From Clostridia bacterium (GTDB lineage: Bacteria; Bacillota; Clostridia; Oscillospirales; CAG-272), in the NCBI GenBank assembly GCA_017407835.1, contig JAFQVV010000041.1:1-64000 (forward strand): a stretch of DNA of 64,000 bases, in the 5' to 3' direction. A model generated the notes under the pieces. It ran no database searches. It was not told the DNA's origin and saw nothing but the letters and a program-made list of their open reading frames with translations. The position numbers and the translations under genes were made by a program. Shown here piece by piece: positions 35,483-44,319 of the stretch. Numbering within the stretch: the stretch's first letter is position 1; each line of letters begins with the position of its first letter.

Positions 35483-36160
35483 TTAATTCACACCGACACC
35501 GATGGCGGAGAGCAGCGTCGAAAGTCCTACACTTTCCTTATCCTCGCTGTCAAATGCTTCAATCACGTCAATTCCGCTTACACTTATGTATTTCTTTGTG
35601 ATCAGGTCAGTCCCGATCATGCCCAACTCGTCCACCGCAATCCGCTCGATGGTGCGCAGGTCATTTTTCTGATCCAGCGCACGGCTCAACTCACGTTCCG
35701 CATTGGCCAGTTCCGCGACCTGCGATTCGAGCGCATCCACCTCTTCGGCAGCTCTGCCGACCATTGCCGAACCCCAAACAACGCTGAGAATCATCATGGT
35801 GCAGACCATCATGCACAAGAGCATTGCCGTCGGCAGCGGTGTCGAGCGTGCCTTAACGGCATACAGCGGCACCTGCGTCACAGGAGGACGCGAATCACTG
35901 CGCTGAATCGCATTCTGCTGCGGACGAACCGTCTGCTGTGGGCGTGCTGCCTGCTGTGGGCGAGCATTCTGCCGCTGCAGATATGCTGTTTGCTGCGGAC
36001 GAACAGTCTGCTGCTGATGTGCAAAAGAAGCCTGATTGACGCAAACTGCACCGATACCGCGGTTTGCAAATTTCACACGAAGTTGATCCTCAATGGGGAG
36101 ATTGGACATCTGCTGGGATGTCTGCCGATAGGCATGGTTGCGATTGACTTGCTGCATCAT
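35483..36160 (-). CDS. ftsL: FtsL-like divisome protein with Gln/Pro repeat region
   Basis: A 225-residue bitopic protein in the ftsL position. The cytoplasmic part holds a repeat region based on RPQQ(T/A/N) (about 50-85). One membrane helix (PTAMLLCMMVCTMMILSVVW, about 110-130) precedes a coiled coil (EEVDALESQVAELANAERELSRAL) and the typical end ERIAVDELGMI. Sequence identity to FtsL is weak, so the call rests on topology, coiled coil and gene order between rsmH and the PBP gene. Confidence 0.75.
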   Translation of the reverse strand: MMQQVNRNHAYRQTSQQMSNLPIEDQLRVKFANRGIGAVCVNQASFAHQQQTVRPQQTAYLQRQNARPQQAARPQQTVRPQQNAIQRSDSRPPVTQVPLYAVKARSTPLPTAMLLCMMVCTMMILSVVWGSAMVGRAAEEVDALESQVAELANAERELSRALDQKNDLRTIERIAVDELGMIGTDLITKKYISVSGIDVIEAFDSEDKESVGLSTLLSAIGVGVN

Positions 36161-37152
36161 GCGCGGGGGCTCCTTTCGTGTCGTTGTTCGTCAGAAGAAT
36201 AATCATCCTCGGTTGCAACCCGCTCGGCAATCCGCAGTTTTGCGCTGCGGGAGCGGGGGTTTTCCTCCAACTCTTGCGCCGAAGGCAGGATGGGCTTGCG
36301 ATGTGTCAGGGCAAGCGTCGGTTTATGCCCACACACGCAGACCGGGAAGTCGCGTGGGCAGGTGCATCCCGTCGCCAGACGGGTATAGGTCTGTTTAACG
36401 ATTCGATCTTCCAGCGAGTGGAAGGTGATGATGGCAATGCGTCCGCCGGGGCGGAGCAGTTTCGCCGCAGATTCAATCGCGGGGGCGATCACATCCAACT
36501 CGGCGTTGACTTCAATGCGAATTGCCTGGAAACTCCGTTTGGCGGGATGTTGATCGTCGCGTGCACGCACGGGAATTGCAGCACGAATCAGATCGACCAG
36601 TTCTCCCGTTGTCCGGATGGGCTTGTCCGCACGAGCCGCCACGATGCAAGCGGCAATTCGCGGTGCGAACTTTTCTTCGCCATATGCAAAAAGAATTCGT
36701 TTCAGTTCTTCTTCGCTGTATTCGTTGACTACGGTATACGCGCTTTTCGTCGAACGGCGATCCATGCGCATATCCAGCGGCGCATCTGCCTGATAGGAGA
36801 AACCGCGCTCGGCGGTATCCAGCTGATAGGAGGAAACGCCCAAATCCATCAGCACGCCGTCAATCTGTGCAATACCCAGGGAGGCACACACATCGGCAAT
36901 GCGGCAGAAATTGTCACGCACCACTGTCGCACGCGCACCAAGCGGTGCAAGTCTTGCGCTCGCCGCCGCAATGGCAGCCTCGTCCTGATCAATCGCAATC
37001 AGACGACCGGTTGTCAGGCGTGAAGCAATGGCAAAGCTGTGACCGCCGCCTCCCGCCGTCCCGTCAACATAAATGCCGTCGGGGCGGATAGCCAAGCCTT
37101 CAATACATTCATCCAACAGCACCGAGCGGTGCGAGAAATTGATTTGTTCCAT
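36157..37152 (-). CDS. rsmH: 16S rRNA (cytosine-1402-N4)-methyltransferase RsmH
   Basis: A 331-residue SAM methyltransferase modifying C1402 of 16S rRNA. It starts FSHRSVLLDECIEGL, then VDGTAGGGGHS (SAM site), DQDEAAIAAA, GVLMDLGVSSYQLD and TFHSLEDRIVKQ. It sits between mraZ and the ftsL-like gene, which it overlaps by 4 bp (ATGA). Confidence 0.97.
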   Translation of the reverse strand: MEQINFSHRSVLLDECIEGLAIRPDGIYVDGTAGGGGHSFAIASRLTTGRLIAIDQDEAAIAAASARLAPLGARATVVRDNFCRIADVCASLGIAQIDGVLMDLGVSSYQLDTAERGFSYQADAPLDMRMDRRSTKSAYTVVNEYSEEELKRILFAYGEEKFAPRIAACIVAARADKPIRTTGELVDLIRAAIPVRARDDQHPAKRSFQAIRIEVNAELDVIAPAIESAAKLLRPGGRIAIITFHSLEDRIVKQTYTRLATGCTCPRDFPVCVCGHKPTLALTHRKPILPSAQELEENPRSRSAKLRIAERVATEDDYSSDEQRHERSPRA

Positions 37153-37171
37153 AATTTCCTGCCCACTCGAC

Positions 37172-37600
37172 TCAGAAGCCGATTTCCTTCATCTGCTGTT
37201 CCATGGCTGCCTCGTCTTCGGCGGCAACCATACGGTCGTAGCCTTCCTCCGACCAAATTTCCAAATAGCTTCCGCAGCCGATGATCACTGCACTTTTGCC
37301 CAACCCAACATAATCAACCAACGACTGGCTCAGCAGGATACGTCCCTGGGAATCGGGGGTTGCCTCAAGGCCGTTGCGCCCCCAGAATCGGTTAAGTGCA
37401 CGGGTACTGCTTCTCGGCATCGACGCGAGCTTTGCCTCGATCTCCGCCCATTCGGCTTTGGAGTAAACGGTAAGAAAACGCTCATCCTGTTCGGAGCCGC
37501 GGATAACGATAAAGGTCTCGCCCAACTGTTCGCGATACTTCGCGGGAATAAAGAGTCTGTTTTTCGCGTCAAGCGCGTGTTTGTATTCGCCGCACAGCAT
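37172..37600 (-). CDS. mraZ: Transcriptional regulator MraZ
   Basis: A 142-residue protein with two AbrB-like MraZ domains. It starts at MLCGEYKHALDAKNRL, and the second domain has DSQGRILLSQSLVDY. The conserved DXXXR pattern is present in both halves. MraZ represses its own operon by binding TGGG repeats, and such repeats lie just after the promoter here. AAAAAGGAGGTG precedes the ATG. Confidence 0.96.
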   Translation of the reverse strand: MLCGEYKHALDAKNRLFIPAKYREQLGETFIVIRGSEQDERFLTVYSKAEWAEIEAKLASMPRSSTRALNRFWGRNGLEATPDSQGRILLSQSLVDYVGLGKSAVIIGCGSYLEIWSEEGYDRMVAAEDEAAMEQQMKEIGF

Positions 37601-37698
37601 CCGCCGCACCTCCTTTTTATGTGTCGTTTTCTTTTTGATGGGAGAAAAATCCGCCGACTCGGTGAAAGACAAATTTGATGGAAATTCAACATTTCGCG

Positions 37699-37721
37699 CC
37701 CAAATTCGCCACACTCCCCCA
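37699..37721 (-). promoter_or_regulatory. MraZ-binding boxes (TGGG repeats)
   Basis: Reading leftward, three TGG(G) repeats begin at 37721 (TGGGG), 37711 (TGGCG) and 37702 (TGGGC), spaced 10 and 9 bp. They lie between the -10 box and mraZ, matching the arrangement of known MraZ operators; the middle copy is imperfect. Confidence 0.7.
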
Positions 37722-37731
37722 CTTCCCTTTT

Positions 37732-37761
37732 ATTATACAGCAAACCCATAGGAAATTGCAA
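37732..37761 (-). promoter_or_regulatory. Promoter of the dcw cluster
   Basis: Leftward TTGCAA (complement 37756-37761), 18-bp spacer, TATAAT (complement 37732-37737). Confidence 0.75.
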
Positions 37762-37949
37762 TAGGATTATTCAAATTTTACAAAAAAATTTTTTTCTTTT
37801 TGTTCGAAATTACCATATTTTTACTGTAAATTATTAACAGTTGCCGCTTCTATTGTAATAATTTTCCTTATTTTTCCTGTATATTCTTGTTCTGTTATTT
37901 ATTACCATTTTCTTCTATTCCTCGACATTTTTCCGCAAATAAAAAAATT
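37762..37949. other. AT-rich gap, no gene seen
   Basis: Between the dcw promoter and the terminators of the HAD gene is a strongly AT-rich stretch with T-runs and no open frame worth calling. I see no RNA motif in it. Confidence 0.5.
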
Positions 37950-37961
37950 CCCCACTTGGGG
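37950..37961 (-). terminator. Second terminator after the HAD gene
   Basis: Leftward CCCCA-AG-TGGGG with AATTTTTTT after it; a short 5-bp stem downstream of the stronger hairpin at 37981-38008. Confidence 0.5.
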
Positions 37962-37980
37962 CATCAAATAACGCCAAAAA

Positions 37981-38008
37981 GGGTGCCGCGCGAATTCGCG
38001 CGGCACCC
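37981..38008 (-). terminator. Terminator of the HAD phosphatase gene
   Basis: A 28-bp perfect palindrome (GGGTGCCGCGCGAA and its complement) followed leftward by TTTTTGG, 22 bp after the stop codon. It ends the leftward run of genes from queA to the HAD gene. Confidence 0.85.
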
Positions 38009-38030
38009 CGCAAACAGATATCTCTTTTAT

Positions 38031-38858
38031 TTACTCCAACCGCGCTTCGATAACTTCGATCAGCGCAGCAATCACACCCTCATTGTTTGAAGCCGGGCAG
38101 ATCGCTGCAATCTCCCGAATCATTGGCATGGCATTGGTCGGGCAGACTGCCACATCGGCAGCACGCAGCATGGCATAATCGTTCTCATAATCCCCCACCG
38201 CATAAATGACGGGAGGTTGTTCGTCCATCGCACAGCAATCGCGCAGGCACTCCAGCAAAGTCGCTTTGGAAACACCGCGGGGCATGAACTCAAGGATATC
38301 GTGTGACGAGCAGGTCAGCGAAAACACCCCGGGCCAACGCCGCTCGGCATCGGCACGCAGTCGGGACAGTTCCGCCGCATCTCCGCGCGCAACCGCTTTG
38401 TAGCAGTGCACCTCCCCCCACGTTTCCACCGAAATAACCCGCGTAATTTCCCGCATTCTGCGCAGATCGCGCGCAATCAGCCCCGTCAGGTTCTCTGTCA
38501 AAAAACCGGTCTCGGTGGTTGCCCGAAAGCCAAGCGAAGGATAATCACGGTCGATAAGCCGCTGCAGCTCCTGCACCAATGCGGTATCCAGATAATGCGC
38601 CTCGATCACCCGCCGCTCTGCGAAATCATAGAGATACGCACCGTTGACGAGAATAGCGGGGGCATTGGCAAGTCCGGCCAGCTCGGGCATCATGATGAGA
38701 AAATCCCCGTGCATACGTCCGGTTGCAAAGGTGAAGTGTCCCCCCTCGCGCTTGAATGCCTCAATTGCCCGCACATTACGCTCGACAGGGCACCCATCCG
38801 AACCAAGAAAGGTTCCGTCCATATCGGTGACGATCACAACATGATCAAATTTCGCCAT
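38031..38858 (-). CDS. HAD-superfamily Cof-type phosphatase
   Basis: A 275-residue HAD hydrolase of the Cof/YidA class (C2B cap). The nucleophile motif is VTDMDGTFL (about 10-18), TFATGRMHG forms motif II, and GDYENDYAML forms the C-terminal metal-binding motif IV. A Lys (GVSKATLLE) precedes it as motif III. Substrates of such enzymes are sugar phosphates or flavin/PLP-type phosphates and cannot be told here. It is the last gene of a leftward run, 30 bp after rluD. Confidence 0.9.
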   Translation of the reverse strand: MAKFDHVVIVTDMDGTFLGSDGCPVERNVRAIEAFKREGGHFTFATGRMHGDFLIMMPELAGLANAPAILVNGAYLYDFAERRVIEAHYLDTALVQELQRLIDRDYPSLGFRATTETGFLTENLTGLIARDLRRMREITRVISVETWGEVHCYKAVARGDAAELSRLRADAERRWPGVFSLTCSSHDILEFMPRGVSKATLLECLRDCCAMDEQPPVIYAVGDYENDYAMLRAADVAVCPTNAMPMIREIAAICPASNNEGVIAALIEVIEARLE

Positions 38859-38888
38859 GGTTATTCTTCCTTTTGCGTTTTTGTTCGA

Positions 38889-39830
38889 TCAGCCTTTACG
38901 CCGCAAAATCTCAAGCAGAGCGGCAAAATCGGGCGGCAGTGGTGCCGAGAAACACATGGACTCCCCGGTTCGTGGGTGAGTGAAGCGAAGCTCTCTTGCG
39001 TGCAGGCACTGTCCGCAGAAAAGATCGGCATGCTGACGGACAAAGGGAACCTTATCACCGCCGTACACGGGATCGCCCAGCAGCGGATGTCCCAGCGACG
39101 CCATATGCACGCGAATTTGATGCGTCCGTCCCGTTTCCAGTCGGCACTCAAGATAGGAGAAGCCGCTGTAGCGCTCGAGCACATGATAATGCGTCACCGC
39201 TTCACGCGCCGACGGCGATCCGTGCAGAACCGCCATTCTCTTGCGATCGGTGGGGTGCCGCCCAATGGGCGCATCGACCGTGCCGTCATCCTCACGCAAA
39301 TTGCCGATGGCAAGCGCAGAATAGACGCGGGAGATCGCGTGATCCTTCAATCCTGCTGCCAGCGTCAGGTGGGCTTCATCGTGTTTTGCCACCACCAAAA
39401 GTCCGCTGGTATCCTTATCGATGCGGTGTACGATACCGGGACGAATAACCCCGCCGATCCCCGAAAGCCGCTCACCGCAATGCCATAGCAGCGCATTGAC
39501 CAGCGTTCCGCTCGGATTTCCTGCCGCGGGGTGTACAACCATGCCTGCGGGCTTATTGACCACGATGATGTCGGCATCCTCGTAGATAATATCCAGCGGA
39601 ATTTCCTCAGGTTCCGCCGCAGAGGGGACGGGATCGGGCTCATTCACCTCCACCGCTTCCCCACCCGCCAGTTTGAGCCGTTTGGGAACGGGTTTGCCGT
39701 CGATGCGAACACCGCCGTCCTCGATGAGACGGACGGCGGCGGAACGAGTGATAGAAAGCGCATCAGCCAGCCACACATCCAGCCGCAGACCTACGGCCGA
39801 TGTGTCAACCGTCAACTGATGTGTTGTCAT
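38889..39830 (-). CDS. rluD: Ribosomal large subunit pseudouridine synthase (RluD family)
   Basis: A 313-residue protein with an N-terminal S4 RNA-binding domain (LRLDVWLADAL...VRIDGKPVPK) and the pseudouridine synthase domain. The catalytic Asp is in HRIDKDTSGLLVVAK, with ECRLETGRTHQIRVHM typical of RluA/RluD. The target is probably 23S rRNA helix 69 if RluD; RluA-family neighbours cannot be excluded. It starts inside the 3' end of lspA (26-bp overlap) with GAGGAGG in front. Confidence 0.9.
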   Translation of the reverse strand: MTTHQLTVDTSAVGLRLDVWLADALSITRSAAVRLIEDGGVRIDGKPVPKRLKLAGGEAVEVNEPDPVPSAAEPEEIPLDIIYEDADIIVVNKPAGMVVHPAAGNPSGTLVNALLWHCGERLSGIGGVIRPGIVHRIDKDTSGLLVVAKHDEAHLTLAAGLKDHAISRVYSALAIGNLREDDGTVDAPIGRHPTDRKRMAVLHGSPSAREAVTHYHVLERYSGFSYLECRLETGRTHQIRVHMASLGHPLLGDPVYGGDKVPFVRQHADLFCGQCLHARELRFTHPRTGESMCFSAPLPPDFAALLEILRRKG

Positions 39831-40341
39831 CGGCTTCCTCCTCTCGGGCGGAATCGGCTTCGGCTTCGATTCTCGCCGCTTTCGCCTGCTTTGCTTCAAG
39901 ACGCGTCTCGCGGACCAGCGCCAAGAACATGAGCCCAACCCCGATGCAGACAAAGGAGTCGGCGACATTGAACACAGCAAAATCAATCAGCGTAAAGTCG
40001 ATGAAGTCCACCACATAGCCAAGCAAAATGCGGTCGATCATGTTGCCGATACCGCCGCCGGTAATGAAGGCAAGCGAGATAACGGTCAGCTTATCTTTGG
40101 GCCGCGCCGCAAGAAAATAGGCAATCAGGGCAATGATCAGCAGAGTCGAGGTGATCATGAAAAGCCAACGGTGATCCTTGAAGCTGCCAAACGCCGCGCC
40201 GGTATTTTCCACATAGGTAAAATGAAGCACATCCTGCCACAGCGGGAAGGACGCATTGCCCTTGAGATAGGTCACCGCCAACCACTTGGTCAGCTGGTCA
40301 AGCCCAACAGCGCCGATGATAACAAGAAGCCAATAAAGCAT
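39805..40341 (-). CDS. lspA: Signal peptidase II (LspA) with acidic cytoplasmic tail
   Basis: A 178-residue aspartyl membrane protease that cleaves prolipoproteins. Four membrane helices and the family motifs DQLTKW, VENTGAAFG, GNMIDRI and GYVVDFID (catalytic Asp pair) are clear. After the last helix there is an unusual ~28-residue charged, Ala/Glu-rich tail. ATG 40341 follows CAGGAGG. It lies downstream of repeat copy B and overlaps rluD. Confidence 0.95.
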   Translation of the reverse strand: MLYWLLVIIGAVGLDQLTKWLAVTYLKGNASFPLWQDVLHFTYVENTGAAFGSFKDHRWLFMITSTLLIIALIAYFLAARPKDKLTVISLAFITGGGIGNMIDRILLGYVVDFIDFTLIDFAVFNVADSFVCIGVGLMFLALVRETRLEAKQAKAARIEAEADSAREEEADDNTSVDG

Positions 40342-40360
40342 ACAAACCTCCTGATGTAAG

Positions 40361-40510
40361 GTCTTGGGGCTTTGCCCCAAACCCCGGTCAAGGTTTTTTT
40401 GAAAAAAGCCCCTTGACAAACCCCAAAAACTTTCAGGCAACGCCCATTCAGAGCGTATCAGAAAGTTTTCGCGGGGGCGTGGGGGAGCCTTTTTCAAAAG
40501 GCTCCCCCAC
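40361..40510. repeat. Dispersed hairpin-rich intergenic repeat, copy B
   Basis: Located between lspA and ileS. Modules in order: TTGGGGCTTTGCCCCAAACCCC, a TCAAGG...TTTTTTTGAAAAAA...CCTTGA palindrome, CAAAAACTTTC...GAAAGTTTTCGCGGGG, and GGGGGAGCC/GGCTCCCCC around TTTTTCAAAA. Same module order as copies A and C. Confidence 0.85.
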
Positions 40511-40515
40511 AATAA

Positions 40516-43311
40516 TTACTCAATTGCAGCGCGGCAGCGGTCGCAGAGGTGGCCGCCCTCGGCGGTCTCGGTGCCGTCGGTGGTGTACATCCAGCAGCGG
40601 TCGCAGCGGACACCGTCGGCCTGCTCTACCAGCACGCCGGCAATCCCCTCGGAGGTGCACTCGGTAAAGGCACCATCGACAGGCGCACCTTCGGTCAGGC
40701 TCACGCCCGACACGATAAACACAGTTTTCAGCTCGTCGCCAAAGGCACGCAGGATCTCGGCGGCTTCACCGGTGCAGAACACCGTTACTTTTGCATCCAG
40801 CGACTTACCGATCTTCTTGTCGGCACGGGCGATCTCCAGCGCCTTCATCACATCGTCGCGCAGAGCGAAGAGCTGATTATAGCGGTCGGTCACCTCAGCA
40901 AAGGGCTCGGATGCATCGTAAACGGGCATACGGTTGAGCAGGACGCTGCGGCGATCCTCGTCGGCGGTGTGGGGCATTGCCTGCCAGATCTCCTCGGAGG
41001 TGTGGGCCAGCAGGGGTGCCAGCAGACGCGTCAGTGCGGTCAGCACGCGGAACATGGTGGTCTGTCCTGCACGGCGAGCGGCAGAATCGGCGCGCTCGGT
41101 GTAGAGACGGTCCTTGGTGATATCAATATAGAGTTTGGAGAGCTCGACGGTGCAGAAGTTGTTGATGGCATGGTAGATGATGTGGAACTCGTAGTGATCG
41201 TAAGCCTCAACGCAGGTCTTGACCAGGCGATTGAGGGAGCCCAGAACCCACTTATCGATGTCCAGCAGCGCATCATCACTGACCAAGTCGGTCTCGGGGT
41301 TGAAGTCACCCAGGTTGGCCATCAGAATACGGGCGGTATTGCGGAGCTTGCGGTAGGCATCCGAGAGCTGCTTGAAGATCTCCTTGGAGCAGCGGACGTC
41401 CACGTGGTAGTCGGCAGATGCCACCCACAGGCGGACGATATCGGCACCGAACTCCTTGACCAGGTCAGCGGGATCAACGCCGTTGCCCAGCGACTTGTGC
41501 ATTGCTCTGCCCTGGCCGTCCACAACCCAGCCGTGGGTGAGAACCTGCTTGAAGGGCGCACCGCGGTCAAGAGCACCCACAGAAGTGAGCAGAGATGACT
41601 GGAACCAGCCGCGATACTGGTCGGCTCCCTCCAGATACACATCGGCGGGCCACAGCTCGGGCATATCCTTCATCAGCGAAGCAAAGTGGGTGGAGCCGGA
41701 GTCAAACCAGCAGTCCAGGGTATCCTTCTCCTTGTCAAAGGTCTTGCCGCCGCAGTGGGGGCAGGTGAAGCCTTCGGGAACAAGCTCCATGGCTTCCTTC
41801 TCGAACCAGATGTTGGAGCCGTGCTCATCAAAGAGAGCCGAGATCTTAGCGATGGATTCTGGGGTGGAAACGGGCTTGCCGCAGTCCTTGCAGTAGAAGA
41901 CGGGGATGGGCAGACCCCAGCGGCGCTGACGGGAGATACACCAGTCGGCGCGCTCGCGAATCATGCTGACCATGCGATCCTCGCCCCATGCGGGGAACCA
42001 CTCCACCTTCTCGATTGCCTTGATGGCCTGATCCTTGAAGGATTCCACCGAGCAGAACCACTGGGGGGTTGCACGGAAGATAATGGGCTTCTTGCAGCGG
42101 TCATGGTGAGGATAGGAGTGGATAATCTCTTCGGATGCGAAGAGCGCACCGCTCTCGCGCATATCCTCGAGGATGATGGGATTGGAAGCCTCGGTGGGCA
42201 GGCCTGCGTACTTGCCGGCGTAATCGGTATGGCGGCCGTGGTCATCCACGGGAACCACCAGATCCATGCCGTAACGCATACAGGTCTGATAGTCATCGGC
42301 ACCGAAGCCGGGGGCGGTGTGGACACAGCCGGTACCCGAATCCATGGTGACGTACTCAGCGTTGACCAGGCGGGAGGTCTTGTCCAGGAAGGGATGCTGC
42401 GCCAGCATATTCTCAAAGAACTGACCGGGATAGGTAGCCAGAACTTCGTAGTTTTCGAAACCGCCCATACGCATGGTCTTCTCCATCAGAGCCTCGGCCA
42501 TGATGTAGGTCTCGCCGTTCTCTGCCTTCACCAGCACATAGCTGTCGCGGGGATGCAGACAAATGGCCATGTTGCCGGGCAGAGTCCAGATGGTGGTGGT
42601 CCAGATCACGAAGTAGGTCTTGGAGAGATCAAACTCAGCCAGCTTGCCCAGGTCGTCCTTCATGGCGAACTTGACGTAAACGGAGGTACAGGGATCGTCC
42701 TTGTACTCGATGTCGGCCTCGGCCACAGCAGTAGCGCAGAAGGGGCACCAGGTAACGGGCTTCAGTCCCTTATAGATATAGCCCTTGTCGAACATTTGAC
42801 CAAAGATCTTGACCTCCTGTGCCTCGAAGTGGCGATCCATGGTGCGGTAGGGATGCGCCCAGTCGCCCAGGACGCAGAGACGCTTAAAACCGTCCATCTG
42901 CTTCTGAATGAAATCTTCAGCGAAATCCTCGCAGTGCTGACGGAATTCGGGAACCGACATATCCTTATTGAGCTTCTTCTTGGAATTCTCAATGGCGCGC
43001 TCGATGGGCAAACCATGGTTATCCCAGCCGGGCACATAGGGAACGCGGAAGCCCGCCATGGATTTGTACTTATTGATAAAATCCTTGAGGATCTTGTTCA
43101 GTGCATGGCCCATATGAATATTGCCGTTGGAGAAGGGGGGGCCGTCGTGCAGCACGAAAGCGGGGCAGTCGGCGTTTTTCTCCAGCATTTTGTTGTAGAG
43201 GTCGATCTCTTCCCAGTACTTGAGGGTATCGGGCTCACGGGCGGGAAGGTTGCCGCGCATCGGGAATTCGGTTGCGGGCAGATTGAGCGTATTGGTATAG
43301 TCCTGTGCCAT
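40516..43311 (-). CDS. ileS: Isoleucyl-tRNA synthetase
   Basis: A 931-residue class I synthetase. The HIGH motif is GNIHMGHALNK (about 58-68), and the KMSKS loop is represented by MHKSLGNGVDP. The editing domain lies between. The C-terminal zinc finger is CDRCWMYTT...CDRC. ATG 43311 follows AAAGGAGACC. No T-box leader is visible in the short gap to divIVA, unlike many clostridial ileS genes. It lies between divIVA and lspA, as in the ylm-divIVA-ileS-lspA order of Firmicutes. Confidence 0.97.
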   Translation of the reverse strand: MAQDYTNTLNLPATEFPMRGNLPAREPDTLKYWEEIDLYNKMLEKNADCPAFVLHDGPPFSNGNIHMGHALNKILKDFINKYKSMAGFRVPYVPGWDNHGLPIERAIENSKKKLNKDMSVPEFRQHCEDFAEDFIQKQMDGFKRLCVLGDWAHPYRTMDRHFEAQEVKIFGQMFDKGYIYKGLKPVTWCPFCATAVAEADIEYKDDPCTSVYVKFAMKDDLGKLAEFDLSKTYFVIWTTTIWTLPGNMAICLHPRDSYVLVKAENGETYIMAEALMEKTMRMGGFENYEVLATYPGQFFENMLAQHPFLDKTSRLVNAEYVTMDSGTGCVHTAPGFGADDYQTCMRYGMDLVVPVDDHGRHTDYAGKYAGLPTEASNPIILEDMRESGALFASEEIIHSYPHHDRCKKPIIFRATPQWFCSVESFKDQAIKAIEKVEWFPAWGEDRMVSMIRERADWCISRQRRWGLPIPVFYCKDCGKPVSTPESIAKISALFDEHGSNIWFEKEAMELVPEGFTCPHCGGKTFDKEKDTLDCWFDSGSTHFASLMKDMPELWPADVYLEGADQYRGWFQSSLLTSVGALDRGAPFKQVLTHGWVVDGQGRAMHKSLGNGVDPADLVKEFGADIVRLWVASADYHVDVRCSKEIFKQLSDAYRKLRNTARILMANLGDFNPETDLVSDDALLDIDKWVLGSLNRLVKTCVEAYDHYEFHIIYHAINNFCTVELSKLYIDITKDRLYTERADSAARRAGQTTMFRVLTALTRLLAPLLAHTSEEIWQAMPHTADEDRRSVLLNRMPVYDASEPFAEVTDRYNQLFALRDDVMKALEIARADKKIGKSLDAKVTVFCTGEAAEILRAFGDELKTVFIVSGVSLTEGAPVDGAFTECTSEGIAGVLVEQADGVRCDRCWMYTTDGTETAEGGHLCDRCRAAIE

Positions 43312-43374
43312 TTGACATGGTCTCCTTTGCGGTAGGGGCATTTCTGCCGAATTTTCTATGTAAAAAATTTTTGC

Positions 43375-44271
43375 TTACTTTAATTTTGAGCCGATCTCAT
43401 CCAGCGTTCGGCGGACAGCGGTGAAATTATGCGAAGGGGCAGCGGCGCTGTCCTTGTCACGCGTGATTTTCAGTGCCGTCGGCTGCGCGGGACGATAAAC
43501 CGAGTCAACTTTTGCCGCGTCAAGCTTCATCGATTCAGCATCCGACGGCAGGGTAAACTGTTGGGTTGGCGCCTCCTCGGCAGCAGCGGCAGTGGGCTTG
43601 AACAGCTCAGCCGCATCCGATGAAACTTCGGAGATCGCTACAGGAGCTGCGGCAGGGCGACGGGCAATTCGCGGGATTGCCTGTGGCGTGACAGGCTCAT
43701 CCGGTTCGGCTTCAACTGCAGCGGCAGCCATGGCCGCACGGCGCACAGTCGGACGGGCAATCGGCTGCACATCATCGTCGGGCAACACAATTTTCTCCGC
43801 CAATGCATCAATGGCTCTCATCTGCTCGGCATAGAGTGCGCGCACCGACTCGGTAAGTGCTACGGTTCGGCGAGTCAGCGCGGCATAACGCTTCTCTTCC
43901 GCATCACAACGGGCAGCGCTGTCTGCCACCGCCGATTCGGCATCGGCGCGGAGGGCATCTGCCTGCGCCTGCGCTTTTCCCAAAATCGTTTTGGCCTCGC
44001 CCCACTGGACACGATAAGCATCTAACTCTCTGAGGGTTTCGGCATGGGTGCTGCGCAATGCATCAAGCTGGCTCTGCAAATCCTCAAGTTTTGCCAAAAG
44101 CTCTTCATTCTGCGCAAGCAAAGACGTATTCACCTCGGCGAATTCAGCATTGGCCGATTCCAATTCGGCGCCATAGGAAATCAGCGTTTCCATAGCCTCA
44201 TTAACCTCTGCGGGGCTGTACCCACGCATGGTGCGGGAAAACTCTCGTTTGAATTCGGTGATGCTGTCCAC
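43375..44271 (-). CDS. divIVA: DivIVA-family cell-pole/septum protein
   Basis: A 298-residue protein. The N-terminal domain has the membrane-binding pattern (FKREFSRTMRGYSPAEVNEAM), followed by coiled coils (about 30-135) and a long Ala/Pro/Glu-rich C-terminus (about 150-298). DivIVA senses curved membrane at division sites and poles. Its place between ylmH and ileS is the conserved Firmicutes order. Confidence 0.88.
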   Translation of the reverse strand: MDSITEFKREFSRTMRGYSPAEVNEAMETLISYGAELESANAEFAEVNTSLLAQNEELLAKLEDLQSQLDALRSTHAETLRELDAYRVQWGEAKTILGKAQAQADALRADAESAVADSAARCDAEEKRYAALTRRTVALTESVRALYAEQMRAIDALAEKIVLPDDDVQPIARPTVRRAAMAAAAVEAEPDEPVTPQAIPRIARRPAAAPVAISEVSSDAAELFKPTAAAAEEAPTQQFTLPSDAESMKLDAAKVDSVYRPAQPTALKITRDKDSAAAPSHNFTAVRRTLDEIGSKLK

Positions 44272-44319
44272 AGCGACACCTGCCTTTCTTCAATATCGGA
44301 ATATCGGATATCAAAACCT

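Noticed and set aside
41686..43335. 549-codon plus-strand frame opposite ileS
   Set aside because: Antisense to a full-length isoleucyl-tRNA synthetase; no motif and no ribosome site.
43312..43374. T-box leader before ileS
   Set aside because: The gap to divIVA is only about 60 bp and holds no T-box core (TGGNACCGCG) or specifier stem.
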